Shown one piece after another: positions 27,512 to 36,168 of a stretch of DNA of 64,000 nt. The DNA lies in NCBI GenBank assembly GCA_019423725.1, contig JAHZAW010000050.1, positions 1 through 64,000 on the forward strand, given 5' to 3'. A program made the translations under genes and the position numbers. Source of the stretch: Clostridiales bacterium (GTDB lineage Bacteria; Bacillota; Clostridia; Lachnospirales; Anaerotignaceae). Every line of letters begins with the position of its first letter. Within the stretch, counting starts at the first letter, position 1. The notes below the pieces were generated by a model that was given only the letters and a program-made list of their open reading frames with translations, was not told the origin of the DNA and made no database searches.

Positions 27512-27540
27512 ATCTTACCAAATCATCCATATTAAGTCAA
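27512..27540 (-). promoter_or_regulatory. Promoter of the metal-transport operon
   Basis: TTGACT (27540-27535), 17-base spacer and TAAGAT (27517-27512) on the minus strand. It gives a leader of about 125 nt with three inverted repeats (GGACAAGAAGTCC, AAACCGGTTT and the two-level hairpin before the first gene). Confidence 0.75.
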
Positions 27541-27554
27541 TAACAATTCCTTTT

Positions 27555-28664
27555 TTAGTCTATACGCTTTATGATTTTTGCCGGAACTCCTCCAACTATG
27601 GTGCGAGACGGTACATCCTTTGAAACCACCGCTCCTGCAGCCACTACTGCTCCATCGCCTATGGTAACTCCAGGAAGTACAGTGGCATTGGCCCCTATCC
27701 ATACATTTTTTCCTATTTTTATGGGACTAGGATGCATATCAGCGCGTTTAGCCGGGTCTAAGTCATGGTTTAATGTGGCCAAAACGACACTGTGTCCTAT
27801 GAGGCTTCCATCTCCAATGGTTATGCCTCCCTGGTCCTGCATCCTGCATCCGCTGTTGAAAAATACATTATCCCCTATGGTCAGATTTTTTCCGCAGTCA
27901 GTATAAAACGGCGGAAATACTGCAAAGTTTTTGCCGACTTTATTGCCTGTAAGTTTATTGAAAAGTTCCAGTATCTCTTCCTGGGTATGATAGGAGCCGT
28001 TTATTTCTCCTGTTATTTTGAGGGCTTCCTGGGCCAGTCTGTGCATACACCTGTGAACGGCTGAACCTCCAACAACTTCCTTTCCACTGTCCATTATTTT
28101 TATAAATTCTTCCGTTGATATTTCTTCATCTCTATTTTCATTCAGTGAGCATCCAAAGTCATAAAGTTCTTTGTATTTCTCATCAGACTTGTTCTGGCTG
28201 CCATACGCAGTGAATATGCCCATGTTCTCAAGGCCAAGATAATTCAAGAATGAGTTTTCATACTCATATACAGCCCCTCCATACACATTATTGTCACCTG
28301 AACTTAAAAACAGAGCGGCTTTCTTTAAATTTTTAGGCTTATCTATGGCATATATGCGGTTTATGGCACACTGAAGCTGTCCTGTGAATCCATGATAATA
28401 TACCGGTGATGCCAGTATTATCATCTCAGCTTTCTGAAGGATAGGATATACTTCCTGCATATCGTCCTTTTGTACACATGTGCCATTCCCCTTTGTATGG
28501 CAGTATTCGCAGCCAAGGCATCCGCCTATATGTTTCACGCATACGGAGACCACAGTTATCTCATTTTTATCATTATTCTTTTTTGCGCCATCCATAAACG
28601 CTTCTATCATAAACTTTGTGTTTCCATTTTTTCTTGGACTTCCGTTTAATATAAGAATATTCAT
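27555..28664 (-). CDS. Iron-sulfur flavoprotein fused to hexapeptide acetyltransferase
   Basis: A 369-residue fusion. Residues 1-~195 are a flavodoxin-fold NADPH/FMN reductase: [19 protein letters not shown] (FMN phosphate loop), a cysteine cluster [15 protein letters not shown] (C-x2-C-x2-C-x7-C, the compact 4Fe-4S motif of iron-sulfur flavoproteins) and [19 protein letters not shown]. Residues ~210-369 are a left-handed beta-helix acetyltransferase of the maltose/galactoside group: [31 protein letters not shown] (catalytic His), [44 protein letters not shown]. Both halves look complete; the reading frame is continuous. The combination suggests a redox step and acetylation of the same xenobiotic or metabolite. 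It is probably monocistronic. Confidence 0.85.
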   Translation of the reverse strand: MNILILNGSPRKNGNTKFMIEAFMDGAKKNNDKNEITVVSVCVKHIGGCLGCEYCHTKGNGTCVQKDDMQEVYPILQKAEMIILASPVYYHGFTGQLQCAINRIYAIDKPKNLKKAALFLSSGDNNVYGGAVYEYENSFLNYLGLENMGIFTAYGSQNKSDEKYKELYDFGCSLNENRDEEISTEEFIKIMDSGKEVVGGSAVHRCMHRLAQEALKITGEINGSYHTQEEILELFNKLTGNKVGKNFAVFPPFYTDCGKNLTIGDNVFFNSGCRMQDQGGITIGDGSLIGHSVVLATLNHDLDPAKRADMHPSPIKIGKNVWIGANATVLPGVTIGDGAVVAAGAVVSKDVPSRTIVGGVPAKIIKRID

Positions 28665-28801
28665 ATTTATCCCCCTGCCTGCTTTAAGCAGTATTATTTA
28701 CCACATACTATTATATCAGCGGCATTTCCTAAGACAAATACTTATAACAAATACATTCATATGCCTTAAAGCTATACTAAAACATAAATTTTGCAAAATA
28801 A

Positions 28802-28824
28802 AAACACCCATCAGGGTGTTTTTA
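28802..28824 (-). terminator. Terminator after rarA
   Basis: AACACCC TGAT GGGTGTT stem followed by TTTATTTT on the minus strand, immediately after the rarA stop at 28831. Confidence 0.85.
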
Positions 28825-28830
28825 ATATCA

Positions 28831-30150
28831 TCATTTACCTCTAAGCCTTCTGAGGGATTCGCTTATTCTCTTTTCTACTCCATTTTCAGAAGGTTCATAA
28901 TATATTTTTCCAACCAGCTCATCTGGCAGATACTGCTGTTTTACATAATGTCCAGGATAATCATGGGCATATTTATAACCAACGCCATGATTCATTTCCG
29001 ATGCGCCGCTGTAGTGGGCGTCCCTCAAATGCATTGGCACTCCTGATACAGTAACATTTTTGACATCGGAAAGAGCTGTATCTATTCCCATAATGGCCGC
29101 GTTGCTCTTAGGCGCACAGGCAACATAAGTTACCGCCTGGGCAAGTATTATACGGCTTTCCGGCATACCTATCATATTCACCGCCTGGGCAGCCGAAACA
29201 GCTACCTGAAGCGCATGGGGGTCTGCATTTCCCACGTCTTCAGAAGCACATATCATTATTCGTCTGGCGATGAATTTTGGATCTTCTCCAGCATATATCA
29301 TCCTGGCAAGATAATAAAGAGCCGCATCCGGGTCTGAGCCTCTCATACTCTTTATAAAGGCCGATATGGTGTCATAATGATTGTCGCCGTCTTTATCACA
29401 GTTTAAAGCCCTTTTTTGAATACATTCCTGGGCCAGTTCCATATCTATCTTGATTTTTCCGTTTTCATCGGGTTCAGAGGATAAAACAGCCAGTTCAATG
29501 GCATTCAATGCCCTTCTGGCGTCTCCATTTGAAAGCTCAGCGATGAATCCCACCGCATCATCATCGATGGTTATATCCATATTTCCATAGCCCTTATCCT
29601 TATCCCTCACCGCACGGAGTATGAGTTTTTCAAGATCCTTTTTTTCCAGTGGTTTAAGCTCAAACACATAAGACCTGGATACAAGAGCTTTATTTACCTC
29701 AAAATATGGATTTTCAGTTGTTGCTCCTATGAGGGTGACAGTTCCGTTTTCAACATGGGGGAGCAGTGCGTCCTGCTGGGCCTTATTGAACCTGTGTATC
29801 TCATCTATAAATAGTATAGTGCCTATATTGTACATCCCGGCATTTTCCTTATCCCTCTGGACCGTATCCTTTATGTCCTTTATGCCTGATGTGGTAGCGT
29901 TAAGCTGTTCAAATTTTCTGGAAGTGGTATTGGCTATTACCCTGGCAAGGGTCGTCTTACCGGTTCCTGGAGGGCCATAAAGTATTATTGAGCCCAGTTT
30001 ATCAGCTTTTATGACATTATAGAGCATTTTTCCCTTGGATAATATGTGCTCCTGTCCCACGTATTCCTCCAGGGTCTCTGGACGCATCCTGGCTGCAAGG
30101 GGAGCTTTATTATTGAATTGTCTGGACATATTATATTCAAATAGATCCAT
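28831..30150 (-). CDS. rarA: Replication-associated recombination protein A (MgsA/RarA)
   Basis: A 439-residue AAA+ clamp-loader-like ATPase that acts at stalled replication forks. Walker A is GPPGTGKTT (~58-66), Walker B TILFIDEIHRFNKAQQDALL, sensor 1 LIGATTENPYFEVN, followed by the RarA C-terminal domains (KSMRGSDPDAALYYLARMIYAGEDP, AMIGMPES-like AQAVNMIGMPESRIIL, YKYAHDYPGHYVKQQYLP). Length matches the family. It lies 20 bases after queA on the same strand. Confidence 0.95.
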   Translation of the reverse strand: MDLFEYNMSRQFNNKAPLAARMRPETLEEYVGQEHILSKGKMLYNVIKADKLGSIILYGPPGTGKTTLARVIANTTSRKFEQLNATTSGIKDIKDTVQRDKENAGMYNIGTILFIDEIHRFNKAQQDALLPHVENGTVTLIGATTENPYFEVNKALVSRSYVFELKPLEKKDLEKLILRAVRDKDKGYGNMDITIDDDAVGFIAELSNGDARRALNAIELAVLSSEPDENGKIKIDMELAQECIQKRALNCDKDGDNHYDTISAFIKSMRGSDPDAALYYLARMIYAGEDPKFIARRIMICASEDVGNADPHALQVAVSAAQAVNMIGMPESRIILAQAVTYVACAPKSNAAIMGIDTALSDVKNVTVSGVPMHLRDAHYSGASEMNHGVGYKYAHDYPGHYVKQQYLPDELVGKIYYEPSENGVEKRISESLRRLRGK

Positions 30151-30170
30151 CTAAAACACCTTCGTATCGC

Positions 30171-31196
30171 TTATACAATAAACATCGCGTCTCCAAATGA
30201 GAAAAATCTGTATTTTTCCTCCACGGCTATCCTATAGGTATCAAGTATTTTATCCTTTCCCACAAGAGCCGCAACAAGCATTATTAGAGTGGATTCCGGC
30301 AGGTGGAAGTTTGTTATGAGGCAGTCAACGGCTTTGAACTTATATCCAGGATAAATGAATATCTTTGTCCATCCGCTTCCGGGGTGAACTATTCCGTTTT
30401 CATCCGTAACAGACTCCAGTGTCCTTGTACTGGTCGTGCCAACGGAAATGATTCGGCCGCCGTTTTTTCTGGCATCGTTTATTTTATCCGCTTCTTCCTT
30501 CTCCACCACATAGTATTCAGAGTGCATCTCATGATTTGCTACGTCCTCTACCTTTACCGGCCTGAATGTTCCAAGGCCTACATGGAGGGTAACATGGGCG
30601 ATTATAACACCCATATTTTTTATCTCTTCCAGCAGTTCCTTAGTAAAGTGAAGCCCCGCTGTAGGTGCGGCTGCTGAGCCTTCATGCACAGCATAAACTG
30701 TCTGATATCTATTCTTATCTTCAAGTTTATGGGTTATATAGGGGGGAAGAGGCATCTCGCCCAGTTCATCAAGTATGGTCTCAAATACTCCGTCATAGTG
30801 GAATTTTACTATCCTGTTTCCGCCTTCCACCACCTCGAGTATCTCAGCCTCAAGCCTGCCGTCTCCAAAGGTTATGACATCTCCGGGTTTAGCTTTTTTG
30901 CCCGGATATGTGAGCACCTCCCAAGTATCAAGGTCCTTTCTCACAAGAAGAAGTATCTCTACCCTGGCTCCGGTATTTTTCCTTGCACCGATAAGTCTTG
31001 CGGGCATTACCTTTGTATCATTGATAACAAGGCAGTCGCCCTTTTTTAAATATCCTGTTATATCCTTAAATATTTTGTGCTCTATCTCTCCACTGTCCCT
31101 ATGCAGAACCAGAAGCCTCGAGGACGAACGGTCCTTCAGAGGCTCCTGCGCAATAAGTTCCTGTGGGAGATCATAATAAAAATCACTTGTTTTCAT
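30171..31196 (-). CDS. queA: S-adenosylmethionine:tRNA ribosyltransferase-isomerase
   Basis: A 341-residue enzyme that builds epoxyqueuosine on tRNA. Typical segments: [26 protein letters not shown] at the N-terminus, [53 protein letters not shown] and [19 protein letters not shown]. It has no tgt next to it here; the gene lies between the SpoIID-like gene (15 bases upstream) and rarA. Confidence 0.95.
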   Translation of the reverse strand: MKTSDFYYDLPQELIAQEPLKDRSSSRLLVLHRDSGEIEHKIFKDITGYLKKGDCLVINDTKVMPARLIGARKNTGARVEILLLVRKDLDTWEVLTYPGKKAKPGDVITFGDGRLEAEILEVVEGGNRIVKFHYDGVFETILDELGEMPLPPYITHKLEDKNRYQTVYAVHEGSAAAPTAGLHFTKELLEEIKNMGVIIAHVTLHVGLGTFRPVKVEDVANHEMHSEYYVVEKEEADKINDARKNGGRIISVGTTSTRTLESVTDENGIVHPGSGWTKIFIYPGYKFKAVDCLITNFHLPESTLIMLVAALVGKDKILDTYRIAVEEKYRFFSFGDAMFIV

Positions 31197-31211
31197 CTTT
31201 AATCTCCGTTT

Positions 31212-32891
31212 TTATTCTACTGTTACTCCTGTATAGTAATGTTTTAAAATTTCCACATAATCGGCTCCGTTCTTAGCCATTCCATTGGCGCCCATCTGGC
31301 TGAGGCCTACTCCATGGCCGATACCATAACCCTTTATGTTTATTGTTGAACCCTGTGACGCAATTACAGTGGTTCCAGTTGTTGAACTAGATGTTGTCGT
31401 TGTTGTGGTAGTCGTCTTTATTATGTCATCAACATTTGGAATATCATCCAGGTCTATTTCACTTCCATCGTAACCATAGGCCTTGGCTCCTGAAGCGCTT
31501 GAATATATCACCGCGCAGTCAGCACCGATAACATAATCTTTTCCAACTTTAAATCCATCAAGAGGCTCACTTATAAATGTTCCTGTCACATTGGTCGTTA
31601 CTGTCTCTGTTTTACTTCCGCCGCTTTCAACAACACCATTGGTTATTGTATAATTACGGCTGCTCAAAGACTCTCCGATGGATCCAAATACAGTTCTGCA
31701 GGCTTCAAGGGTTATCGTCTTTGTTCCATTTGTGCCAAGTATCTCAAGTTTCTGAACACGTTTAGTCTTATTGTCTATGGTTATTCTCATACCAGTGGCA
31801 GAACCAATATTGTAGCCATTGGTCTGGATGATCTTGTCCAGATCACTAAGAGTTATCGTTCTTTCCCATTCAGGGCAGTTTATTTCCTGACTGTCATCTA
31901 CAGCCTTAAGATATGCCACATCTGTGCCCCATACGTTTACAGCGTCTTCAGTATAGCCTCCACTTGATGAGAAGAAGAGAGCTTCTATCGGACTGCCTTT
32001 ATAATATATCAATTCTCCCTCTGTGTCTATAACTGCCTGTCTGGTTGTTGAATCTTCATAGTCATATCCCATATATGCCTGGCAGTGGGTAGAATCGCAT
32101 ATATCATATCCTATATCTGACTTTCTGTTCCATTTATAAAGAGCATAAGTCCTTGCTGCACAGGCCTGGGCCTTTATGGCTTCATATGCATAGCTTGATG
32201 GTATCTCAGATGCTACAACTCCATACAAATATTCTTCCAGGTCGATAACGTTTACAGCTGTGATAGTTCCATCAGAATTATGTATGAAATCAATTATTCC
32301 CCTATACGAACGGGCTCCCAGGTCAACGACCGGTGTTGAACCTGTTCCCATAAAATACGCATCTGAATCAGCAATCAGCAGTATGGGATTTCCACCTATA
32401 TCAACTATCGTTATGTCTGATGGTGACAGCGCCTTACCGCCCAATTGTGAAGCTGCACTGTTGGCGTCTGACATCGTTTCGTATCCATAAATTATTACCG
32501 CCCAGTCATTGTTATAATAGCCTGCAACAGCATTGGCATAACCATTTGAAATATATGATGAAGCCTGCTGTTTTGCATCATCATATGAAGATGCATTAAT
32601 GGGAATGGCTACCTGATAACTGAGTCCTATCCTTACATTGAATCCAGACGAAGAATCAAGCTGCGCAACCGTTTCATTATTATCTACGGGATTTGCATTG
32701 CCTCCATCGGCTTTTACCAGCCTTATAGATGTTGACTGTATTGAAATAGAACTCTTTTCAGCATAACTCATTACCAGGCCGACTCTTATGTACTCAGGAA
32801 GTGTAGCAGCAGCACAAGCGGTGGTGCCTAACCCTGAAATAACAAAGGCCGCGCTCATAAAAGCCGCCAAAAGTCTCTTAAAACGTTTCAA
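31212..32891 (-). CDS. SpoIID/LytB-domain secreted protein
   Basis: A 559-residue exported protein. Signal peptide ~1-28. Residues ~30-190 show two beta-rich SPOR-like units (YDDAKQQASSYISNGYANAV, ANSAASQLGG). The SpoIID domain (~205-400) contains NVIDLEEYLYGVVASEIPSSYAYEAIKAQACAARTYAL-type sequence (LEEYLYGVV, AQACAARTYAL), FFSSSGGYTEDAVNVWG, and ends in the classical GHGVGLSQMGANGMA near 530, interrupted by a threonine/serine-rich linker (~480-510). SpoIID-type enzymes are lytic transglycosylases acting on denuded peptidoglycan, with amidase partners. Translation starts at TTG (32891), 7 bases after GGGTG. A canonical promoter is just upstream. Confidence 0.88.
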   Translation of the reverse strand: MKRFKRLLAAFMSAAFVISGLGTTACAAATLPEYIRVGLVMSYAEKSSISIQSTSIRLVKADGGNANPVDNNETVAQLDSSSGFNVRIGLSYQVAIPINASSYDDAKQQASSYISNGYANAVAGYYNNDWAVIIYGYETMSDANSAASQLGGKALSPSDITIVDIGGNPILLIADSDAYFMGTGSTPVVDLGARSYRGIIDFIHNSDGTITAVNVIDLEEYLYGVVASEIPSSYAYEAIKAQACAARTYALYKWNRKSDIGYDICDSTHCQAYMGYDYEDSTTRQAVIDTEGELIYYKGSPIEALFFSSSGGYTEDAVNVWGTDVAYLKAVDDSQEINCPEWERTITLSDLDKIIQTNGYNIGSATGMRITIDNKTKRVQKLEILGTNGTKTITLEACRTVFGSIGESLSSRNYTITNGVVESGGSKTETVTTNVTGTFISEPLDGFKVGKDYVIGADCAVIYSSASGAKAYGYDGSEIDLDDIPNVDDIIKTTTTTTTTSSSTTGTTVIASQGSTINIKGYGIGHGVGLSQMGANGMAKNGADYVEILKHYYTGVTVE

Positions 32892-32924
32892 AATTTATCA
32901 CCCTTTCCTGCGATATTGTATATT

Positions 32925-32954
32925 ATTATAGAATATTCTGACGTAAAATGTAAA
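32925..32954 (-). promoter_or_regulatory. Promoter of the SpoIID-like gene
   Basis: TTTACA (32954-32949), an 18-base spacer and perfect TATAAT (32930-32925) on the minus strand. Confidence 0.6.
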
Positions 32955-33280
32955 GCTAAATATGTGCATTAACCCCCGCAAAGAGAAATATTAATAATTT
33001 TTTAATAATTTGTTACAAATATAATAACTCAAAACTTTTTTATGTACAATGCCCTAAAAAATCCCAGTATATATGCTTATGGAATTTCAGTTAAATATTA
33101 ACATATTTAAAATGCCGCTAATGCAGGCTAAATATGTAATATTTTAGATATTAGTACAAAAATCTTGATTTTATTTTTAATAAACATTATCATTAATGTT
33201 AGATATTGTAATACCAACATCTGCGGCGCAACAGTATTTTTTCTGCAAATGCAGTATGACATATGGAAAGGAGAATTATA
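32955..33280. other. AT-rich intergenic region, no gene seen
   Basis: About 325 bases between two divergent genes. It holds an 18-base inverted repeat, AACATTATCATTAATGTT (33183-33200), that may be an operator, and CTGCAAATGCAG (33243-33254). Open frames present lack ribosome sites. I see no RNA gene. Confidence 0.5.
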
Positions 33281-33652
33281 TTGATAGATTTTAAAAACGG
33301 CAGCATCATAAAACTCAAAAAGGCACCCAATGAATCTGCAAAAGAAATACTCCCCCTTCTGATAAACGGTGAGGAAATAGTGTCTTGTTATAAGGGGATC
33401 CGAGATTTCGTTGCATTTACGACCCATAGAATAATTTCTGTTAATGTACAGGGAATTACAGGAAAGAAAAAAGACTTTACGTCTATGCCATATTCAAAAA
33501 TACAGGTGTATTCAGTTGAAACTTCCGGCGTCATCGACCTTGATAGCGAGCTTGAACTTTATTTCAGCGGTCTTGGAAAGGTCACCTTTGAATTTACAGG
33601 CGAAAGTGACATCGTAAAGATCGGACAGATGATAGGTGAAAAGATATTATAA
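33281..33652 (+). CDS. Bacterial PH-domain protein (DUF1696/bPH type)
   Basis: A 123-residue protein with a single bacterial pleckstrin-homology fold. MIDFKNGSIIKLKKAPNES is typical of this family's start, followed by VSCYKGIRDFVAFTTHRIIS and YSKIQVYSVETSG, ending in a helix (IVKIGQMIGEKIL). Function of the family is unknown; the fold often forms ring-shaped oligomers. TTG at 33281 is the start, 7 bases after AAAGGAG; the upstream ATG (33263) overlaps that site and is rejected. It is followed by a lipoprotein gene 42 bases downstream, probably in one transcript. Confidence 0.85.
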   Translation: MIDFKNGSIIKLKKAPNESAKEILPLLINGEEIVSCYKGIRDFVAFTTHRIISVNVQGITGKKKDFTSMPYSKIQVYSVETSGVIDLDSELELYFSGLGKVTFEFTGESDIVKIGQMIGEKIL

Positions 33653-33694
33653 ATATTAATTTTAATGTTACATATTAAATTAGGGAGAAAAGAT

Positions 33695-34291
33695 ATGAAA
33701 AAAATCAGGAGCATCATTACTGCTATTTTAGTATTTATCCTTGCTTTGTCTTTGTCAGGATGCAGCACAAAAAACGACACACCTGAAGCAGTCGTTGACA
33801 AAGCTTTGGGAGCTTTACAAACCTCTGACTTTGAAACTGCATCGAAGTATTTTGATACGGACATTGGAGCATCCATTGGAAGCAGCGCTGACCAGGATGA
33901 CTTAAATACTCAGATCATAAAAAGATTGATGGACAATCTTCAGTATACGATCGTTTCATCTGAAGAAAATGATACAACAGCAGAAGTTACAGTAAAAATA
34001 AAAAATATCAGCATGGCAGATGTTATACAGGATTATGTTAGTGAGGCGTATAGTTATGTCATTTCTAATCCTTCCTCAGATAATCTTGAATCAGAGTTAA
34101 GTAACATCTTAATAACTTCGTTTGACAATAATATTGAAAATCTAACCGAGAATGAAGTTACATTATCTCTGGACAAAACAGACAATGGCTGGATAATTAA
34201 GGCTGATACCGATTTTATTGATGCTCTTACCGGTGGCATGATAACTATGACAGACAGCATAATGAGTGGTACAGCTGACACAGAACAATAA
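33695..34291 (+). CDS. Lipoprotein with DUF4878/DUF5105-like domain
   Basis: A 198-residue lipoprotein: hydrophobic signal and lipobox LSGC near residue 22, then a conserved-type segment PEAVVDKALGALQTSDFETASKYFD, which is the pattern of NTF2-like secreted domains (DUF4878/DUF5105), and two beta-rich repeats ending in VTLSLDKTDNGWIIKADTDFIDALTGG. GGGAG precedes the ATG by 9 bases. Function unknown. It follows the PH-domain gene and ends in a strong terminator shared with the convergent deacetylase remnant. Confidence 0.75.
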   Translation: MKKIRSIITAILVFILALSLSGCSTKNDTPEAVVDKALGALQTSDFETASKYFDTDIGASIGSSADQDDLNTQIIKRLMDNLQYTIVSSEENDTTAEVTVKIKNISMADVIQDYVSEAYSYVISNPSSDNLESELSNILITSFDNNIENLTENEVTLSLDKTDNGWIIKADTDFIDALTGGMITMTDSIMSGTADTEQ

Positions 34292-34324
34292 AATAAAGCT
34301 TATTTACATTTGGAACTTAAAAAT

Positions 34325-34376
34325 AAAGCCGTTGCTCATCTTTCCTTATGGGAAATGTGGCAGCGGCTTTTTTATG
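34325..34376. terminator. Bidirectional terminator at the host side of the prophage junction
   Basis: AAGCCGTTGCTCATCTTTCC / GGGAAATGTGGCAGCGGCTT, a long stem with a 4-base loop, T6 on the plus side. It ends the lipoprotein transcript and can also end the deacetylase transcript from the other strand. Confidence 0.85.
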
Positions 34377-34410
34377 TATATAATGCATCAACTGGCTATG
34401 CTAAGTCTTT

Positions 34411-34667
34411 TTAACTTTCTGTACTTATCTGTCTTCCTTCAGTATTTATCGTGTAATTTTCCCTCATTATAAGTTCAGACACCGGAACTATCTCGTACCC
34501 CTTTTCCTTTAGTCCCTTTATTATGCTGTCCAGAGCCTCTGGCGTGTATTTTGCATCGTTATGGAATAGTATTATGGAACCGTTTCCAAGATGTTTATGG
34601 TTGAGGACCTTATTTATTTCCTCCTGAACACCGTATTCTTTCCAGTCGAGGCTGTCAAGACTAGATG
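34411..34667 (-). pseudogene. Polysaccharide deacetylase, C-terminal fragment, cut by the prophage
   Basis: The minus strand encodes about 85 codons ending in TAA at 34411: SLDSLDWKEYGVQEEI, GNGSIILFHNDAKYT, then PEALDSIIKGLKEKGYEIVP and VSELIMRENYTI. These are the last motifs of CE4 (NodB-fold) polysaccharide deacetylases, including the HxDAKYTPEAL variant seen in Clostridia. No start codon or ribosome site precedes it. Upstream the frame runs only ~9 codons, into unrelated DNA, before a stop at 34698-34696. The 5' two-thirds, with the metal triad, must lie elsewhere, most simply at the far prophage end. CE4 enzymes deacetylate peptidoglycan or chitin-like polymers; PdaA/PdaB act in spore cortex and sporulation. 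Excision could rebuild the gene. Confidence 0.8.
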
Positions 34668-34672
34668 CTAAA
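34655..34672. other. Candidate left attachment site (attL)
   Basis: Homology to the deacetylase stops at about this position and an AT-rich phage-type sequence begins; the core probably includes AGTCTTGACAGCC or its neighbours. The exact core cannot be fixed without the right attachment site, which is outside the window. Confidence 0.55.
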
Positions 34673-34760
34673 ATGAAACCATAACTATATCGTTTTTATA
34701 AAGTTTTTCTATTGCATATTTGACAATATCTTCAATATTCTCAATATGTTTAAATTCCAT
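34668..34760 (-). CDS. 30-residue truncated open frame next to the attachment site
   Basis: ATG 34760, 11 bases after AAGGAG, then 30 codons ending at TAG exactly where the deacetylase remnant begins. The product is charged and mostly helical (MEFKHIENIEDIVKYAIEKL). It follows the SIR2-like gene by 22 bases, so it could be a second gene of that unit cut off by the integration crossover, or a short standalone peptide. No family recognised; weak evidence as a gene. Confidence 0.4.
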   Translation of the reverse strand: MEFKHIENIEDIVKYAIEKLYKNDIVMVSF

Positions 34761-34782
34761 TTATAATCTTGCTCCTTAATAT

Positions 34783-36045
34783 TTAACTTAATACTTCAAT
34801 TACTTCATCAGTATTGTTTTCAGCTACATTTTTAAATCCCCTTGTATAAATAATCTTATTTCCGTTTTCTGAAATGATAGAGCCGGGAACTTCTCTATAC
34901 CTTTTAGTAATAATATCTTCGTTTCTGAGCAATTCAAAGTAGAAATTTTTTTCGTTTAAATTAATACTGCTTTCCTGTAAAGTTAATCTCCAGTCATTTT
35001 TATCTATATATGTAATAACAACAGCCTTTCCATCATCCTTATGTATTCTGCAGTATTGAGTAAGGATTTCGTTTAAGTACAAATCATTAAAACCATAACC
35101 TATTATTAAAAGTCTGTTGTTATTCAAAACGCTTCTATATAGATTATGATAGTATGCATCAAATGGAGAGTTAATTAGTTTGTCGTTTTTTCTCAACCCT
35201 GAAATAATTGGATATTTAGAAATAGCTTCTCCTGACTGTGTTTTTTCTGAATTTCCTCCAAAACAATTTAATTTATACTTTTTAATAATGTCAAAATTGT
35301 TTGCCTTAAACATGCTGCATGATGAATCCCAGACTAGTCTTTCTTTAATCAAAGGATGCTTTTTTGAAAAACAAACTTGTCCATGTAGATGATTTATAGT
35401 AGTTTGATTTTCATTATTAGCTAGCTTCAGTGGGTTAAATACATTAAATTCTTCATCATAAACCTCATATCCATCATTAAAACCTCCGCAAAATAATTGC
35501 TCAAGCCAAGTATCATAATTCAAATTAAATATATCTAAGTTGTTCTTATTGATCTTAGTAAAAAATTTTTTAAACCATTTGTTTTTACTATCAAGAAGAC
35601 CATTCTCGTAGTTTCCAACTTCATTCATAACTGTCTCAATTAAATTTCCTTCAGCGGAAAGTAACATTAAAAAAATACTAACAAATATATATTCTCCATC
35701 CTCTTCTATTATTTTATCAAAGAGGTCAATCTTTATATCTGTAAATAACGGAAATATAGATTTATGTTCTTTACTCGCTGAAGGTGTTGATGAGTAATAC
35801 GAGTATATCATTTCAATAAGATGGAGTATATCTTCAAAAGAGACAATTTCATCTTCTTTATAATACTGCACAAGTTTATTATATAGGCTCTCTATCAAAG
35901 GGTACTTAATGAACCTAGTATTTACCTTATCAAAATTATCTTGCTGCACTTCAATAACCTTTTCTGTCAAATAATTAGTACTCAGATTTGTAACTTCACA
36001 CATTGCTCCTGCACCGAGAATAACGGTAATTCTTGTATTATCCAT
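34783..36045 (-). CDS. SIR2-like (SIR2_2) domain protein, probable defence NADase
   Basis: A 420-residue soluble protein. Residues 9-14 (ILGAGA) form the NAD-binding loop; NYD at 176-178 and HLHG at 219-222 match the catalytic Asn/His pair of the SIR2 fold; LLIIGYGFNDLYLNEIL (312-328) is the second conserved loop of the SIR2_2 group. Phage-defence SIR2 proteins of this kind (ThsA, DSR, SIR2-HerA groups) deplete NAD+ and stop infection by abortive response. The start is ATG 36045, 7 bases after GGAGGTG; a longer frame upstream has no ribosome site. It lies between Dam and the attachment site, is AT-rich compared with the structural genes, and is likely a lysogen-expressed moron. Partner, if any, could be the cut-off 30-codon frame. 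Confidence 0.75.
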   Translation of the reverse strand: MDNTRITVILGAGAMCEVTNLSTNYLTEKVIEVQQDNFDKVNTRFIKYPLIESLYNKLVQYYKEDEIVSFEDILHLIEMIYSYYSSTPSASKEHKSIFPLFTDIKIDLFDKIIEEDGEYIFVSIFLMLLSAEGNLIETVMNEVGNYENGLLDSKNKWFKKFFTKINKNNLDIFNLNYDTWLEQLFCGGFNDGYEVYDEEFNVFNPLKLANNENQTTINHLHGQVCFSKKHPLIKERLVWDSSCSMFKANNFDIIKKYKLNCFGGNSEKTQSGEAISKYPIISGLRKNDKLINSPFDAYYHNLYRSVLNNNRLLIIGYGFNDLYLNEILTQYCRIHKDDGKAVVITYIDKNDWRLTLQESSINLNEKNFYFELLRNEDIITKRYREVPGSIISENGNKIIYTRGFKNVAENNTDEVIEVLS

Positions 36046-36116
36046 AAAGCACCTCCACAAATAAAACCTCATCTTATTTATTAAGTTTATATCTTTTACT
36101 AAAGATAGACAATATA

Positions 36117-36157
36117 TAAAAAGGCTCCCGTCCACACCTGACCTGAATGAGAGCCTT
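36117..36157 (-). terminator. Terminator after the Dam methylase gene
   Basis: GGCTCTC.../...GGGAGCC stem followed by TTTTT on the minus strand, 60 bases after the methylase stop and 70 bases before the SIR2-like start. Confidence 0.65.
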
Positions 36158-36168
36158 CCCCTTTTCCA

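Noticed and set aside
27396..27540. Known riboswitch (cobalamin, Moco, NiCo) in the metal operon leader
   Set aside because: I could not find the conserved core motifs of these classes, so only a structured leader is claimed.
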